Counted from the stretch's first letter, positions 7,554 through 16,161 are shown. The stretch is DNA of 32,215 nucleotides from Saprospiraceae bacterium (GCA_019634125.1 JAHQVX010000106.1:1-32215), one strand, 5' to 3'. Notes: generated from the letters alone by a model not told the origin. Translations and numbers: made by a program.

Positions 7554-8333
7554 CTAACTCACTTCTTGCATCTGACGGATTTGCTTTAACAATAGCTTCT
7601 TCGGTGTAAACGGAATACTAGCCATCATAAAGCGTTGCATGGGTTGTAGGCCTGAAATAATATTGAGTTTCCCAGTCAACATGGCGTTGTAACCGTCTTC
7701 AGCAACCGACCTTGCTGTCACTGCCTTTTTAAATAAATTCGTCTTGTCCATGTCGGATGTTTGGGCAAATTCAGTTTCAGTAGCACCAGGCAACAAGGCA
7801 GTTACTGTGATTTTTGTGTCGCTCAATTCTTCACTAATGGCATTACTGAACGAGGTGACATAGGCCTTGGTAGCGAAGTATACAGCTTGCAGTGGACCAG
7901 GCAGAAGACTGGCTGTGGAGGAGACATTCAAAATTTTCCCCGCATTCCGAGTCACCATACTTGGAAGAAACAAACGGGTTAATTCCGTGAGGGCAACGAT
8001 GTTGAGTTGAATCATGGCATGGTCTTTATCCCAATCACGCTCGTGGAATTTGCCACGACCTCCAAATCCAGCATTGTTAATCAGGTAATCAACTTGAAGG
8101 CCTTTTTGAGTCACTTCATCAAAGATACCTTTACAGGCATTCGGCTGTGTCAGATCTTTCGCGATCACATGTACAGCTATCTTATGTTGCGCTTCTAAGG
8201 ACGATTTTATTGCTTGAAGCTTTTCTTCCCGACGTGCCACGATTATGAGGTCACCTCCTCGCTCGGCGTGGATATGGGCGAATTCTTTTCCAATACCACT
8301 GGATGCGCCAGTGACTAGTGCAGTTGTTTTCAT
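7554..8333 (-). CDS. SDR family NAD(P)-dependent oxidoreductase
   Basis: A 259-aa classical short-chain dehydrogenase. The cofactor motif TGASSGIG is at 8-15, NNAG at 86-89, the catalytic Ser near 139 (NVSST), and the YxxxK pair at Y152/K156 (YFATK). The order resembles the DltE-like group of classical SDRs of unassigned substrate. A basic RR after the second strand (VARREEK) suggests NADP. It lies 23 bp downstream of the MBL hydrolase gene on the same strand, so both are probably on one transcript. Confidence 0.92.
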   Translation of the reverse strand: MKTTALVTGASSGIGKEFAHIHAERGGDLIIVARREEKLQAIKSSLEAQHKIAVHVIAKDLTQPNACKGIFDEVTQKGLQVDYLINNAGFGGRGKFHERDWDKDHAMIQLNIVALTELTRLFLPSMVTRNAGKILNVSSTASLLPGPLQAVYFATKAYVTSFSNAISEELSDTKITVTALLPGATETEFAQTSDMDKTNLFKKAVTARSVAEDGYNAMLTGKLNIISGLQPMQRFMMASIPFTPKKLLLKQIRQMQEVS

Positions 8334-8356
8334 GGTATAAATTTAAGGTCTAGTTT

Positions 8357-9406
8357 TTACTCCATGTTTTCCCACCAATGTTCATTGGTGGGAAGCTGAC
8401 CTAGATCCACAAGTTGGCCGATTTTCGGCGTGATGTACGGAATATGTTCAGCAGTTGCTGCCTTTACAAAGTCTTCAGCTGGGCCTTTCCAGGTATGTTG
8501 CGCCAATGCAAATCCCGCCCAGTGAAACGGCATAATCCGAGCGACCTGAGCATCCCTTGCTGCTTGCACACTTTCGGTTGGGAAGAGGTGAATTGGCCGC
8601 CAATTTTTATTGTATTGGCCGCATTCCATAAATCCAAAGTCGAAGGGGCCCAAGCGTTCACCCACTTCTTTAAAATGTTGGCCATAACCACCATCTCCAC
8701 TGAAATAAATGTTTTCATCTTCGGTTTTTAATACCCAACCACCCCAAAGACAGTGCTCTCTGTCGCGTAATCCCCGACCCGAGAAATGCCGTGTTGGGGT
8801 AAATGAAATCTCCAGATTATTGATGTTCACAGTGTCCCACCAGTCCATTTCAGTGATTTTTTGCGGGGCAATTCCCCATTTTTCAAGGTGGCGACCTACG
8901 CCGAGTGCAACAATAAATTGTTGCACTTTTCCCTGCAAGGCCTCAATAGAAACAAGATCTAAGTGATCGTAATGATCGTGGGTCATAAGCACGATATCTA
9001 TTTCGGGGAAAGCGTCGATGAGCGACAAGGTATTCTCAGAAAATCGCTTCGTCTCAAATGGGGCGATCGGCGAAGCATTCGGCCCTAACATCGGGTCGAT
9101 TAAGATGGTTTTATTCGCCATGCGGAGAAGCACAACGGCATGACCGTACCATATGAATTTCGTAGCGGTAGATTCGCTGAGAAACGCGGCTTTGTCGAAG
9201 GGCTCAACCGGTAATGGAGCTTTAGGTTCTCTGCCTTTTTTGGCGAAGAATTGTTTGTACAACAGTTCTGGAATGTTCTGCCAATTCAAGCCCATTTTCG
9301 TTTCCACCAAGTTTTCGAACTTTTTTCCATTCCATTGTGGCGATCGCGCATACTTCGCTGCGAGCTCCTCATTCATCTTTGCGCCAAATTGCTTCTTATT
9401 AAACAT
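8357..9406 (-). CDS. MBL-fold metallo-hydrolase, NAPE-PLD/UlaG-like
   Basis: A 349-aa metallo-beta-lactamase-fold hydrolase with the N-terminal extension typical of NAPE-PLD-like bacterial proteins. The metal motif HDHYDH (H143, H145, D147, H148) is intact, followed by PTRHFSGRG, FSGDGGYG and MPFHWAGF, which carry the remaining metal ligands. Members cleave phosphodiesters such as N-acyl-phosphatidylethanolamine, but the substrate here is unknown. No signal peptide is visible. It carries two strong intragenic hairpins (8369-8394 and 8904-8927) and is first in a minus-strand run with the SDR gene. Confidence 0.92.
   Translation of the reverse strand: MFNKKQFGAKMNEELAAKYARSPQWNGKKFENLVETKMGLNWQNIPELLYKQFFAKKGREPKAPLPVEPFDKAAFLSESTATKFIWYGHAVVLLRMANKTILIDPMLGPNASPIAPFETKRFSENTLSLIDAFPEIDIVLMTHDHYDHLDLVSIEALQGKVQQFIVALGVGRHLEKWGIAPQKITEMDWWDTVNINNLEISFTPTRHFSGRGLRDREHCLWGGWVLKTEDENIYFSGDGGYGQHFKEVGERLGPFDFGFMECGQYNKNWRPIHLFPTESVQAARDAQVARIMPFHWAGFALAQHTWKGPAEDFVKAATAEHIPYITPKIGQLVDLGQLPTNEHWWENME
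8369..8394. repeat. Intragenic perfect inverted repeat, 12-bp arms
   Basis: Arm TTCCCACCAATG (8369-8380), two-base TT gap, exact complement 8383-8394. It lies in the last codons of the MBL hydrolase gene. There is no T-run, so it is unlikely to be a simple terminator. Confidence 0.9.
8904..8927. repeat. Intragenic perfect inverted repeat, 11-bp arms
   Basis: Arm AGTGCAACAAT (8904-8914), two-base AA gap, exact complement 8917-8927, in the middle of the MBL hydrolase gene. Confidence 0.9.
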
Positions 9407-9469
9407 GCCTGAATTGGATATCTATTTTGAAAGGGAGTAAATATAATATCATTGCCTATTTTCGTGTCA

Positions 9470-10492
9470 ATGTCTATGGCACATCCATCGGTCGCAGTTG
9501 TTTTACTAAATTACAATTCTTTAAAGTATTTGAAGGAGTTTTTACCTGCCTTGGTGGCGCATACGCCTGAGTGGGTAGAGTTGGTAATTATCGACAATGC
9601 CAGTACACAGCAGGCTTGGGCTTGGGTTGCTGAGCACTATCCTCAGATTCGGTGGGTACAGTTTCATGAGAATTACGGCTATGCGGGCGGCTATCAACGC
9701 GGACTTCAAGAAGTACATGCCGACTATTATGTTTTGCTGAATATCGATGTGGAAGTGACTAAGAACTGGTTAGAGCCTGTTATTTCGGCATTTGAGGCAG
9801 ATTCGAGCATTGGCGCAGCCCAGCCGAAGATTTTAGCTCAAACAAACAAGGCGTATTTCGAGCACGCCGGCTCCGCCGGCGGCTTTATAGACCAGTTCGG
9901 TTACCCATTTTGCCGTGGCCGCGTATTTGACCACCTCGAAGTAGATACCGGCCAATACGACGAGGCCATCGACTGTTTCTGGGCCAGTGGGGCAGCATTG
10001 TTTGTTCGCTCCAACGTATTCAAAGAAGTGGGTGGATTTGATGAACGCTTCTTTGCACATATGGAAGAAATTGACTTTTGTTGGCGCGTTCAAAAAGCAG
10101 GCTATTCCGTGAAGTGCTTCCCAGAAAGTATCGTTTATCACGTTGGTGGCGGCGTATTGGATTATGCCCATCCCAGAAAAGCCTACCTCAACTTTCGGAA
10201 CAATCTCATCATGTGTTTTAAGCAGTGGAGCATACTGGCTATTCTCTGGAAACTGCCTATTCGCTTGTTCTTAGATGCTATTGCTGCTTGGCGATTCCTG
10301 CTCACAGGCAAACCAGCCGGGTTTTTAGCGGTGGCCAAAGCCCACCTCCATTTTTTTGCTGGAATTTTCAAGTGGCGACAGAAAGCTAACAATGCCACTT
10401 CACCGCGCCAAGTCCGAGGAATACTTAAAAAATCCATAGTTTTTCAATACTTTGTACTCGGAAAAAAAACCTACACTCAACTCACACGATGA
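9470..10492 (+). CDS. Glycosyltransferase family 2, rhamnosyltransferase-like
   Basis: A GT-A glycosyltransferase of about 340 aa. VAVVLLNYNS starts the fold, IIDNAST is the nucleotide-binding region, NYGYAGGYQRG and LLNIDVEV hold the metal site, and HMEEIDFCWRVQKAGY is the conserved acceptor/base element of the rhamnosyltransferase-like group. The C-terminal part has amphipathic, hydrophobic stretches that could associate with the membrane. ATG 9470 or 9476 are likely starts; the frame is open from a TTG at 9452. The stop overlaps the next start (ATGA), coupling it to an RmlD-like reductase, which fits a deoxysugar-containing surface glycan. Confidence 0.9.
   Translation: MSMAHPSVAVVLLNYNSLKYLKEFLPALVAHTPEWVELVIIDNASTQQAWAWVAEHYPQIRWVQFHENYGYAGGYQRGLQEVHADYYVLLNIDVEVTKNWLEPVISAFEADSSIGAAQPKILAQTNKAYFEHAGSAGGFIDQFGYPFCRGRVFDHLEVDTGQYDEAIDCFWASGAALFVRSNVFKEVGGFDERFFAHMEEIDFCWRVQKAGYSVKCFPESIVYHVGGGVLDYAHPRKAYLNFRNNLIMCFKQWSILAILWKLPIRLFLDAIAAWRFLLTGKPAGFLAVAKAHLHFFAGIFKWRQKANNATSPRQVRGILKKSIVFQYFVLGKKTYTQLTR
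9865..9881. repeat. Intragenic perfect inverted repeat, 7-bp GC arms
   Basis: Arm CGCCGGC (9865-9871), loop TCC, exact complement 9875-9881, inside the GT2 gene. It is short but has the same arm-TCC-arm form as the rlmH hairpin at 14290-14312. Confidence 0.65.
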
Positions 10493-11361
10493 AACTAGTT
10501 ATTATTGGTGCTTCCGGTCTAGTTGGAGGTAACTGCATGAACTATATGAACGATCGGGGATGGAAAACCATCGGCACCTATTTTTCATATCAAGCCTTAA
10601 ACACCTGTTTTTACGACACGTTAAATCCAAGCAATCCTAACAATTTTGATGTTATTGGTTTCGACCCCGATGTTATTATTCATTGTGGCGCACTTACACA
10701 TGTGGATTATTGCGAGCTGAATCAGGCAGAGAGTTGGCAGAAAACAGTTCAAAGCACAATGAATGTGATAAAACTGGCCAAAGAAGTGGATGCGAAAGTG
10801 GTGTATATTTCTACGGATTATGTTTTCGATGGCCTAGAAGGACCTTATGCAGAAGATGAAGAACCGAATCCCATCAATGTATATGGCAAGCACAAGCTGG
10901 AGGCCGAGAATTTAATTCTAGACAGTAAGTTAGACAGCTTGGTGGTGCGGGTTGCGAAGGTTTTTGGGGATGAAGAGCGGGGGAAGAACTTTGTTGCGCG
11001 GCTTGCCGCGCAACTCAAAGAAGGCTACCTCAAATGGAATGGCTTCACCGATCAATACACTACAGCCATTAATGCACACGATATCGCCCGAGCTATTTTT
11101 CACTTACTTTCCGATCAAAAAACAGGCGTTTACCACTTAAGTTATGGTGAATATTTTAATGCCTATGAATTGGTTATGAAAGTAGTAAGTGCATTTCCGC
11201 AAGCAGAAGCTCATGTTGGGAAAATTACAAAAGCCGACTTCAAACAAGAAGCCAATCGGCCACCGCTAGGCGGATTGAAAAACGATAAATTCGCCTCAGA
11301 ATACCCCGATTTTGAATTTACAAGCATCGAAAAATATTTGCATCAACACCTCCAATCATGA
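10489..11361 (+). CDS. RmlD-like SDR sugar-nucleotide reductase
   Basis: A 290-aa extended SDR close to dTDP-4-dehydrorhamnose reductase. GASGLVG (7-13) is the nucleotide loop, CGALTHVDYCE (66-76) and STDYVFDG (108-115) are hallmark motifs, and Y132-x3-K136 (YGKHK) is the catalytic pair. The family reduces 4-keto-6-deoxy sugars, e.g. the last step of dTDP-rhamnose synthesis. The other rml genes are absent here, so rhamnose is not proven, and related proteins act on other sugars. It is coupled to the upstream GT2 gene by ATGA. A GC-rich 10-bp-arm hairpin lies at 10993-11014. Confidence 0.88.
   Translation: MKLVIIGASGLVGGNCMNYMNDRGWKTIGTYFSYQALNTCFYDTLNPSNPNNFDVIGFDPDVIIHCGALTHVDYCELNQAESWQKTVQSTMNVIKLAKEVDAKVVYISTDYVFDGLEGPYAEDEEPNPINVYGKHKLEAENLILDSKLDSLVVRVAKVFGDEERGKNFVARLAAQLKEGYLKWNGFTDQYTTAINAHDIARAIFHLLSDQKTGVYHLSYGEYFNAYELVMKVVSAFPQAEAHVGKITKADFKQEANRPPLGGLKNDKFASEYPDFEFTSIEKYLHQHLQS
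10993..11014. repeat. Intragenic perfect inverted repeat, 10-bp GC-rich arms
   Basis: Arm GTTGCGCGGC (10993-11002), two-base TT gap, exact complement 11005-11014, inside the RmlD-like gene. Confidence 0.9.
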
Positions 11362-11411
11362 TAGTTTAAGCCGTTTTTAGCGTCTTTCAATTTAGTGTTG
11401 TATAAAACATT

Positions 11412-11439
11412 TTGGGGTGCAAAATCGTATATACTTTTA
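11412..11439 (+). promoter_or_regulatory. Candidate promoter of the M1 peptidase gene
   Basis: TTG (11412-11414), a 17-bp spacer, then TACTTTTA (11432-11439), which matches TAnnTTTG at 7 of 8 positions. It lies 41 bp upstream of the ATG at 11481, in a 119-bp AT-rich spacer after the RmlD-like gene. Confidence 0.4.
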
Positions 11440-11480
11440 CAACTGGCTTACTTTTTGATTTTTTGGTATAAAACAAGTTT

Positions 11481-13184
11481 ATGAAAAGATTATTTGTGAT
11501 CGCAACATTAGTATCAGCTTTTGCCTATAGTACTGATGCTCAGGAAGCAGCAATGCAGGAATTTGGTAGGGCTGACAGTCTCCGAGGAACGTTAAGTGAA
11601 TTCCGTTCCAATTATGATGTCCAGTTTTATGATTTAGAGGTAGAATTAGATATTCCAAACAAATCGTTAAAAGGCGCCAATACCATCGTATTCAAAGCGG
11701 AGGAAAGCATTACTAAAATGCAAGTGGATCTCTTTGAGAACATGAATATTAGTAAGGTTACGCATGGAAATGCCACTTTGCCGTTTACTAGAGAGTATGA
11801 TGCGGTATTCATCAATTTAGATAAAACCATTAAGCGCGGTGTTATCGATTCTATTCGTATTGAGTATGACGGAACACCTATTGAAGCCATTCGTCCGCCA
11901 TGGGAATCAGGTTTCGTATGGGCGCAAGATTCTTTAAATAACCCGTGGATTAGTGTAACCTCTGAAGGAGAAGGCGCTAGTTTATGGTGGCCCAACAAAG
12001 ACCATTTAAGCGATGAACCAGATAATGGGGTGAAAGTAAGCATTACGGTACCAGATTCGCTGAAAGCCATTTCTAACGGCCGATTAATTGGAAAGGAAGA
12101 ACTAGATGGCGGAAGGGCGAAATATATCTGGCGAAATAAAGCACCAATTAACAACTACAACGTCGCTTTGTATGTTGGCGATTATGTGACTTACAAAGAA
12201 TACTATAATCCACGCCCACAGTTAACTGCGGCCGGATCTTCTAACAACAATAGTCGAACACTGGACATGGACTTCTATGTGCTTCGATACAATTTAGACA
12301 AAGCCAAACAACACTTCGAGTTTACCGAAAAGATGTTTATGGTTTTTGAGACCTTCTTCGGGCCGTATCCATTTTATGAAGATGGGTATGCTGTGGTGGA
12401 AGCTCCATATTTAGGAATGGAACACCAAGCTGCTATCGCTTATGGAAATAATTATCAATTCGGCTGGAATGGCGAATTAGCTATTCCGTATATCGAGTTC
12501 GATTACTTACTGGTACACGAAACGGCGCACGAATGGTGGGGCAATAATGTGAGTGCGGCAGATATCGCCGATTTATGGATTCATGAATCGTTCACTACTT
12601 ATGCCGATGCAGCTTATGTATTTTCTTCTTTTGGTTTAGAAGGATACAAGAAATACATGGATCATTATAAGACGTTGGTGAAAAACGATAAGCCAATTAT
12701 TGGTCAGTACGATGTAAACGACCATAAAGCGAGCTTAGATGCGTATTACAAAGGTGCTTTAATGCTGGGTACGATTTCTCAACTCGTAGAAAGTAATCGC
12801 GATTGGTTTGGAACATTACAAAAGATTCAACAAGAATTTGCGGCGCCAAGAACGATTTCTACAGAAGAGCTACAAGCCTTCATGGAGCAGGAGTTGCGTA
12901 TTGAGCTGGATAAGATTTTCGACCAGTATTTACGTACAACAGAGGTTCCTACGCTTCGAGTGAAGTTGATGAAACAAGGTAAAGATCAGTATGCCGTATA
13001 TCGATGGGAAAATGTCGTGGAAGGCTTCGATATGCCTATAAAGATGAAAACAGGTCGCTACGATGATAAGTGGATTTATCCGACTGAGAAGTGGAAGAAA
13101 GCCAAAATATCTAAAAGTACTGATATGAACTTCTTCGGCATCGATGACCGCTCGTTTTATATCAACTTAATTATGGAGGAGTAG
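11481..13184 (+). CDS. M1 family zinc metallopeptidase (aminopeptidase-like), secreted
   Basis: A 567-aa gluzincin. An N-terminal signal peptide (MKRLFVIATLVSAFAYSTDA) suggests export to the periplasm or beyond. A beta-rich N-terminal domain covers about 40-240. The catalytic domain has GMEH at 312-315 (the GxMEN exopeptidase motif with His for Asn), HETAH-EWWG at 346-354 as the zinc site, and the third ligand E369 in WIHES. It ends soon after the thermolysin-like and helical part, so it lacks the long ERAP-type C-terminal domain of PepN. There is no lipobox or obvious sorting domain. The stop is 1 bp from the convergent rhomboid gene. Confidence 0.93.
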   Translation: MKRLFVIATLVSAFAYSTDAQEAAMQEFGRADSLRGTLSEFRSNYDVQFYDLEVELDIPNKSLKGANTIVFKAEESITKMQVDLFENMNISKVTHGNATLPFTREYDAVFINLDKTIKRGVIDSIRIEYDGTPIEAIRPPWESGFVWAQDSLNNPWISVTSEGEGASLWWPNKDHLSDEPDNGVKVSITVPDSLKAISNGRLIGKEELDGGRAKYIWRNKAPINNYNVALYVGDYVTYKEYYNPRPQLTAAGSSNNNSRTLDMDFYVLRYNLDKAKQHFEFTEKMFMVFETFFGPYPFYEDGYAVVEAPYLGMEHQAAIAYGNNYQFGWNGELAIPYIEFDYLLVHETAHEWWGNNVSAADIADLWIHESFTTYADAAYVFSSFGLEGYKKYMDHYKTLVKNDKPIIGQYDVNDHKASLDAYYKGALMLGTISQLVESNRDWFGTLQKIQQEFAAPRTISTEELQAFMEQELRIELDKIFDQYLRTTEVPTLRVKLMKQGKDQYAVYRWENVVEGFDMPIKMKTGRYDDKWIYPTEKWKKAKISKSTDMNFFGIDDRSFYINLIMEE

Positions 13185-13185
13185 T

Positions 13186-13821
13186 TTAGCCGATGAGGTT
13201 CTGAACTGCTGCTACTAACGTATTCACAAATTCTGGAAATACAGAAGGGATAAAAGCTACGGTAAGCAGCAATCCCATAACCGCTCCCACAAAATGGGCG
13301 TCGTGCCCGATATTGTCTCTTCCCCGCTTGGCCATGTAGGCAGAGTAGGCGAGATAGAGAAATGCAAATACAAATCCGGGTATGGGAATGGGTATGAAGA
13401 ATAAATATATGGGCTCTAAAGGGGCGAATAAAATGAAGGAGAACAATACGGCCGAAATCGCTCCTGATGCACCCAAGCTTCTGTAGTAAGTGTTATCTTG
13501 ATGTTTTACAAATGCTGGGATAGAACTCGCGATCATACTAATAAAGTATAAAGCGATAAAGAGTAGATTCCCTTTCTGAGTGCCAAAGTTTAACCTAAAA
13601 AATGCTTCCACATTAGGCCCAAAGAAAAAGAGGGTAAGCATGTTGAAGAGGAGGTGGTTAATATCGCCATGTAAGAAACCATGGGTGATAAACCGATACC
13701 ATTGTTTTTTCCGTTTCACCGTGTAGGGATGGAAAATAAAGTCATTGATGATGTTGGAGTTGTTAAAGGCTAAATAAGAGATGACTACCGTTACTCCAAT
13801 GATGATAAAGGATAAATCCAT
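13186..13821 (-). CDS. Rhomboid family intramembrane serine protease
   Basis: A 211-aa polytopic membrane protein with about six hydrophobic segments. The rhomboid signature HGFLHGDINHLLFNM is at 47-61, the catalytic serine S119 is in GASG (117-120), and the catalytic histidine is H176 in HDAHFVGAVMG. It cleaves transmembrane segments of other proteins; no substrate is implied by the neighbours. It converges on the M1 peptidase gene with a 1-bp gap. Confidence 0.93.
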   Translation of the reverse strand: MDLSFIIIGVTVVISYLAFNNSNIINDFIFHPYTVKRKKQWYRFITHGFLHGDINHLLFNMLTLFFFGPNVEAFFRLNFGTQKGNLLFIALYFISMIASSIPAFVKHQDNTYYRSLGASGAISAVLFSFILFAPLEPIYLFFIPIPIPGFVFAFLYLAYSAYMAKRGRDNIGHDAHFVGAVMGLLLTVAFIPSVFPEFVNTLVAAVQNLIG

Positions 13822-14030
13822 GGAGCGAAGATAGTGAATTCGGTTTGTGGTTGCTTGTTGTTGTTGAAGGAACGCGGATAACTGAGGTATTAGCCACTGG
13901 CACTAGCCACTAGTTGAATAGGTGACTAGGTTAATAGTTATTGGTTAAAAGGGAAAAGGAACACGGATAACGCGGATTGAGCTGATTTGCACAGATTTTT
14001 AGGATAATGGGGCTCCGACAGGTCAGCTTA

Positions 14031-14102
14031 ACACGAATTCACCAATTCACCAATTTACAGATTCACTAATTCACCAATTCACCAATTCACTGATACATTA
14101 AT
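14031..14102. repeat. Degenerate 8-bp tandem repeat, TCACCAAT family
   Basis: Nine consecutive octamers in register. Four are exactly TCACCAAT; the others are variants such as TCACTAAT, TTACAGAT and TCACTGAT. The ACAGAT variant links it to the CACAGATA array at the left edge of the window. Confidence 0.85.
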
Positions 14103-14107
14103 AACTA

Positions 14108-14120
14108 TCTGCGAAGCAGA
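14108..14120. repeat. Mini-hairpin with GCGAAGC core
   Basis: TCTGC-GAA-GCAGA is a perfect 5-bp-arm inverted repeat around GCGAAGC, a heptamer known to form an unusually stable DNA mini-hairpin. It lies 24 bp past the rlmH stop on the minus strand, with no T-run. Confidence 0.55.
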
Positions 14121-14143
14121 CCAATCACCAACTGCGCAGCAGC

Positions 14144-14617
14144 CTAATCATTATGATAGGGGTGATTATTGAGGATGGTAAACGCGCGGTAGAGTTGTTC
14201 GAGAAAAATGACTCGGATAAGTTGGTGTGAGAAGGTCATGTCGGACAAGCTGAGAAGGGCATGGGCTTTTTGTTTGAGTTCGTCGGAGAAGCCATAGGCT
14301 CCGCCTATGGCTAATACAATACTACCACTAGTCGTGTTTAACCACTTCTGAAGCTGACCCGCAAATGCGCGTGAACTCCAGCGCTTACCGTTTTCATCTA
14401 GGAGAATTAATATATCGTTGGGCTGAAGTACTTCCAAAAACTTCTGACCTTCCAAGCGCTTGAGCTCACTAGCAGATAGGTGACGCGCATTTTTAATATC
14501 AGCCAACTCGATTTTCTCTACCTTGTGAAAACGCCGAAGGCGTTTTAAATACTCCGCTTCCCCAGCTGTAACAAAGCCTTTGTCGCTCTTACCTATTACC
14601 AAAAGTTTAATACTCAT
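14144..14617 (-). CDS. rlmH: 23S rRNA (pseudouridine1915-N3)-methyltransferase RlmH
   Basis: A 157-aa SPOUT methyltransferase, full length for the family. It methylates pseudouridine 1915 in helix 69 of 23S rRNA using SAM. Visible: the N-terminal IKLLVIGK strand, the DENGKRWSSRAFA segment near 74-86, the SAM-binding knot loop IGGAYGFS at 104-111, and the C-terminal HQLIRVIFLEQLYRAFTILNNHPYH that forms the knot and dimer. It is divergent from nfeD with a 39-bp gap. It carries two perfect hairpins (14290-14312, 14528-14546); the first lies over the conserved GGAYGF codons. Confidence 0.97.
   Translation of the reverse strand: MSIKLLVIGKSDKGFVTAGEAEYLKRLRRFHKVEKIELADIKNARHLSASELKRLEGQKFLEVLQPNDILILLDENGKRWSSRAFAGQLQKWLNTTSGSIVLAIGGAYGFSDELKQKAHALLSLSDMTFSHQLIRVIFLEQLYRAFTILNNHPYHND
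14290..14312. repeat. Intragenic perfect inverted repeat, 10-bp arms
   Basis: Arm AGCCATAGGC (14290-14299), loop TCC, exact complement 14303-14312. It encodes the conserved SAM-binding GGAYG loop of rlmH. Confidence 0.9.
14528..14546. repeat. Intragenic perfect inverted repeat, 8-bp arms
   Basis: Arm AAAACGCC (14528-14535), loop GAA, exact complement 14539-14546, in the 5' part of rlmH. Confidence 0.8.
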
Positions 14618-14656
14618 ACTTCCTGAGATCTCATATTTTTCACCTAAATTTAAACG

Positions 14657-15118
14657 ATGATGTTAATATTCGGTTTATTGCTGGTGGGTCTAGTTTTCCT
14701 TGCTGTGGAAATTTACATGACACCAGGCGCTACTTTGTTTGGAATGATTGGCTTAGGCTTCTTCTTAGCATCCGATTGGTATGCTATCCAAAACTTCGAT
14801 AGTCCGTGGAACTGGATATACGTGGTGGGCTCTACAGCTCTTTTGATCTACCTGACTTTCATGGCGTTAAAAGCCCTGCAATCTAAGAAAGTAGCCCTTC
14901 AAAGTGCCATTACCTCCAAAGTGAATGTTTTAGAGGAGGATATTGCAGAAATCGGGCAAGTCGGTGAAACCATTACCGATCTTCGACCGAATGGCCGAGC
15001 ATTATTTGGCGAAAAAAAATTAGAAGTTTTCTCCTTGGGCGACTTCATCTCTTCTGGAGAAGCAGTCCAAATCACCAAGATTACTTCAGACAAAATATTT
15101 GTAAAAACGACTAACTAA
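14657..15118 (+). CDS. NfeD family membrane protein
   Basis: A 153-aa short NfeD without the N-terminal ClpP-like protease domain. Two to three hydrophobic helices span about 1-75 (MLIFGLLLVGLVFLAVEI, then ATLFGMIGLGFFLASDW and WIYVVGSTALLIYLTFMAL). A C-terminal OB-fold domain follows, with IGQVGETITDLRPNGRALF near 112-130. Short NfeD proteins are normally encoded next to flotillin-type SPFH proteins and are thought to help organise membrane microdomains. floA starts 6 bp after this stop, which supports the call. Confidence 0.9.
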   Translation: MMLIFGLLLVGLVFLAVEIYMTPGATLFGMIGLGFFLASDWYAIQNFDSPWNWIYVVGSTALLIYLTFMALKALQSKKVALQSAITSKVNVLEEDIAEIGQVGETITDLRPNGRALFGEKKLEVFSLGDFISSGEAVQITKITSDKIFVKTTN

Positions 15119-15124
15119 ACACTT

Positions 15125-16108
15125 ATGATCGAATTATTGATACCCATTGCGGCGCTCGTTCTTTTATTAATCCTATTGTACTTATTTCCACTCGGATTAT
15201 GGATTTCTGCTGCAGCCTCGGGTGTATGGGTGAATCCATTGCAACTGTTTTTCATGCGCTTAAGGAAAGTGCCTCCTGGAGCAATTATACGGAATCTTAT
15301 TACTGCTGAAAAAGCTGGAATCCGGCTCAATCGAGACGAACTGGAGGCCCATTACCTCGCAGGTGGAAATGTAACTTCAGTCGTGAATGCACTGGTTTCG
15401 GCCGACAAAGCCAATATCGATCTCGGTTTTGGCGCTGCTGCCGCGATTGATTTAGCGGGTCGAGAGGTTTTTGAAGCGGTACAGATCTCGGTGAATCCTA
15501 AGGTGATTAATACACCACCGATTGCTGCTGTGGCCAAAGATGGTATTCAACTTATCGTGAAAGCACGAGTGACCGTTCGAGCCAGTATTAAGCAACTCGT
15601 AGGTGGTGCCGGAGAAGACACCATCCTAGCTCGGGTAGGGGAAGGCATTGTAACCTCTATCGGTTCGGCATTAACCCATAAAGAAGTATTAGAAAATCCA
15701 GATAGTATCTCTCGATTAGTACTACAAAAAGGATTAGATAGTGGAACTGCATTTGAAATCCTTTCGATTGATATTGCCGACGTTGATATAGGAAAAAATA
15801 TTGGTGCAGAACTTCAAATCGATCAAGCGAATGCCGATAAGAACATTGCCCAGGCGAAAGCGGAGGAGCGAAGAGCCATGGCAGTTGCACAAGAGCAAGA
15901 GATGAAGGCCAAAGCCCAAGAAGCGCGTGCGAATGTGATTCAAGCGGAAGCTGAAGTACCTAAGGCATTAGCCGAAGCGTTTCGAAGCGGAAACCTAGGT
16001 GTGATGGACTACTATAAGTTCAAAAATATTGAAGCAGATACCACTATGCGCGATAGTATAGGAAAAGGTATGGATACCAGCAGTACGGAAGGCGGAGACG
16101 AACTCTAA
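15125..16108 (+). CDS. floA: Flotillin-like protein FloA
   Basis: A 327-aa SPFH protein matching FloA along its length. An N-terminal hydrophobic hairpin (about 1-35) is followed by [24 protein letters not shown] and a glycine/alanine-rich SPFH domain with [20 protein letters not shown] coiled-coil flotillin domain with repeated [22 protein letters not shown] spans about 235-285. FloA forms foci in functional membrane microdomains and is paired with NfeD, as here. It ends in a strong intrinsic terminator 27 bp downstream. Confidence 0.96.
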   Translation: MIELLIPIAALVLLLILLYLFPLGLWISAAASGVWVNPLQLFFMRLRKVPPGAIIRNLITAEKAGIRLNRDELEAHYLAGGNVTSVVNALVSADKANIDLGFGAAAAIDLAGREVFEAVQISVNPKVINTPPIAAVAKDGIQLIVKARVTVRASIKQLVGGAGEDTILARVGEGIVTSIGSALTHKEVLENPDSISRLVLQKGLDSGTAFEILSIDIADVDIGKNIGAELQIDQANADKNIAQAKAEERRAMAVAQEQEMKAKAQEARANVIQAEAEVPKALAEAFRSGNLGVMDYYKFKNIEADTTMRDSIGKGMDTSSTEGGDEL

Positions 16109-16134
16109 GTACTAATTGATAGCTGTGGAACTTG

Positions 16135-16161
16135 AAACCCACGCCTTTGGCGTGGGTTTTT
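16135..16161 (+). terminator. Rho-independent terminator after floA
   Basis: An 11-bp perfect stem (arm AAACCCACGCC at 16135-16145), TTT loop, complement at 16149-16159, then a short T-run to 16161. The convergent hypothetical gene stops at 16162, so the hairpin may serve both strands, but the T-run favours the plus strand. Confidence 0.88.

Larger units (their letters stand above)
13822..14143. other. Repeat-bearing intergenic spacer (322 bp)
   Basis: No gene is seen. It separates the rhomboid start (minus strand) from the rlmH stop (minus strand). It holds two near-identical copies of GGAACRCGGATAAC (13869-13882 and 13958-13971), a region with CACTAG-type short repeats (about 13891-13930), a segment with GATTTGCACAGATTTT (about 13984), the 8-bp-period array at 14031-14102 and a small hairpin at 14108-14120. 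It looks like accumulated dispersed intergenic repeat material. Confidence 0.75.

Noticed and set aside
9421-9440. TATTTTG-like promoter box before the GT2 gene (similar strings near 4601 and 17350)
   Set aside because: It lacks one base for TAnnTTTG and such AT-rich strings are common, so support is too weak to list.
11627-12154. Minus-strand ORF of 175 codons inside the M1 peptidase gene
   Set aside because: It is fully antisense to a gene with intact catalytic motifs and shows no domain of its own.
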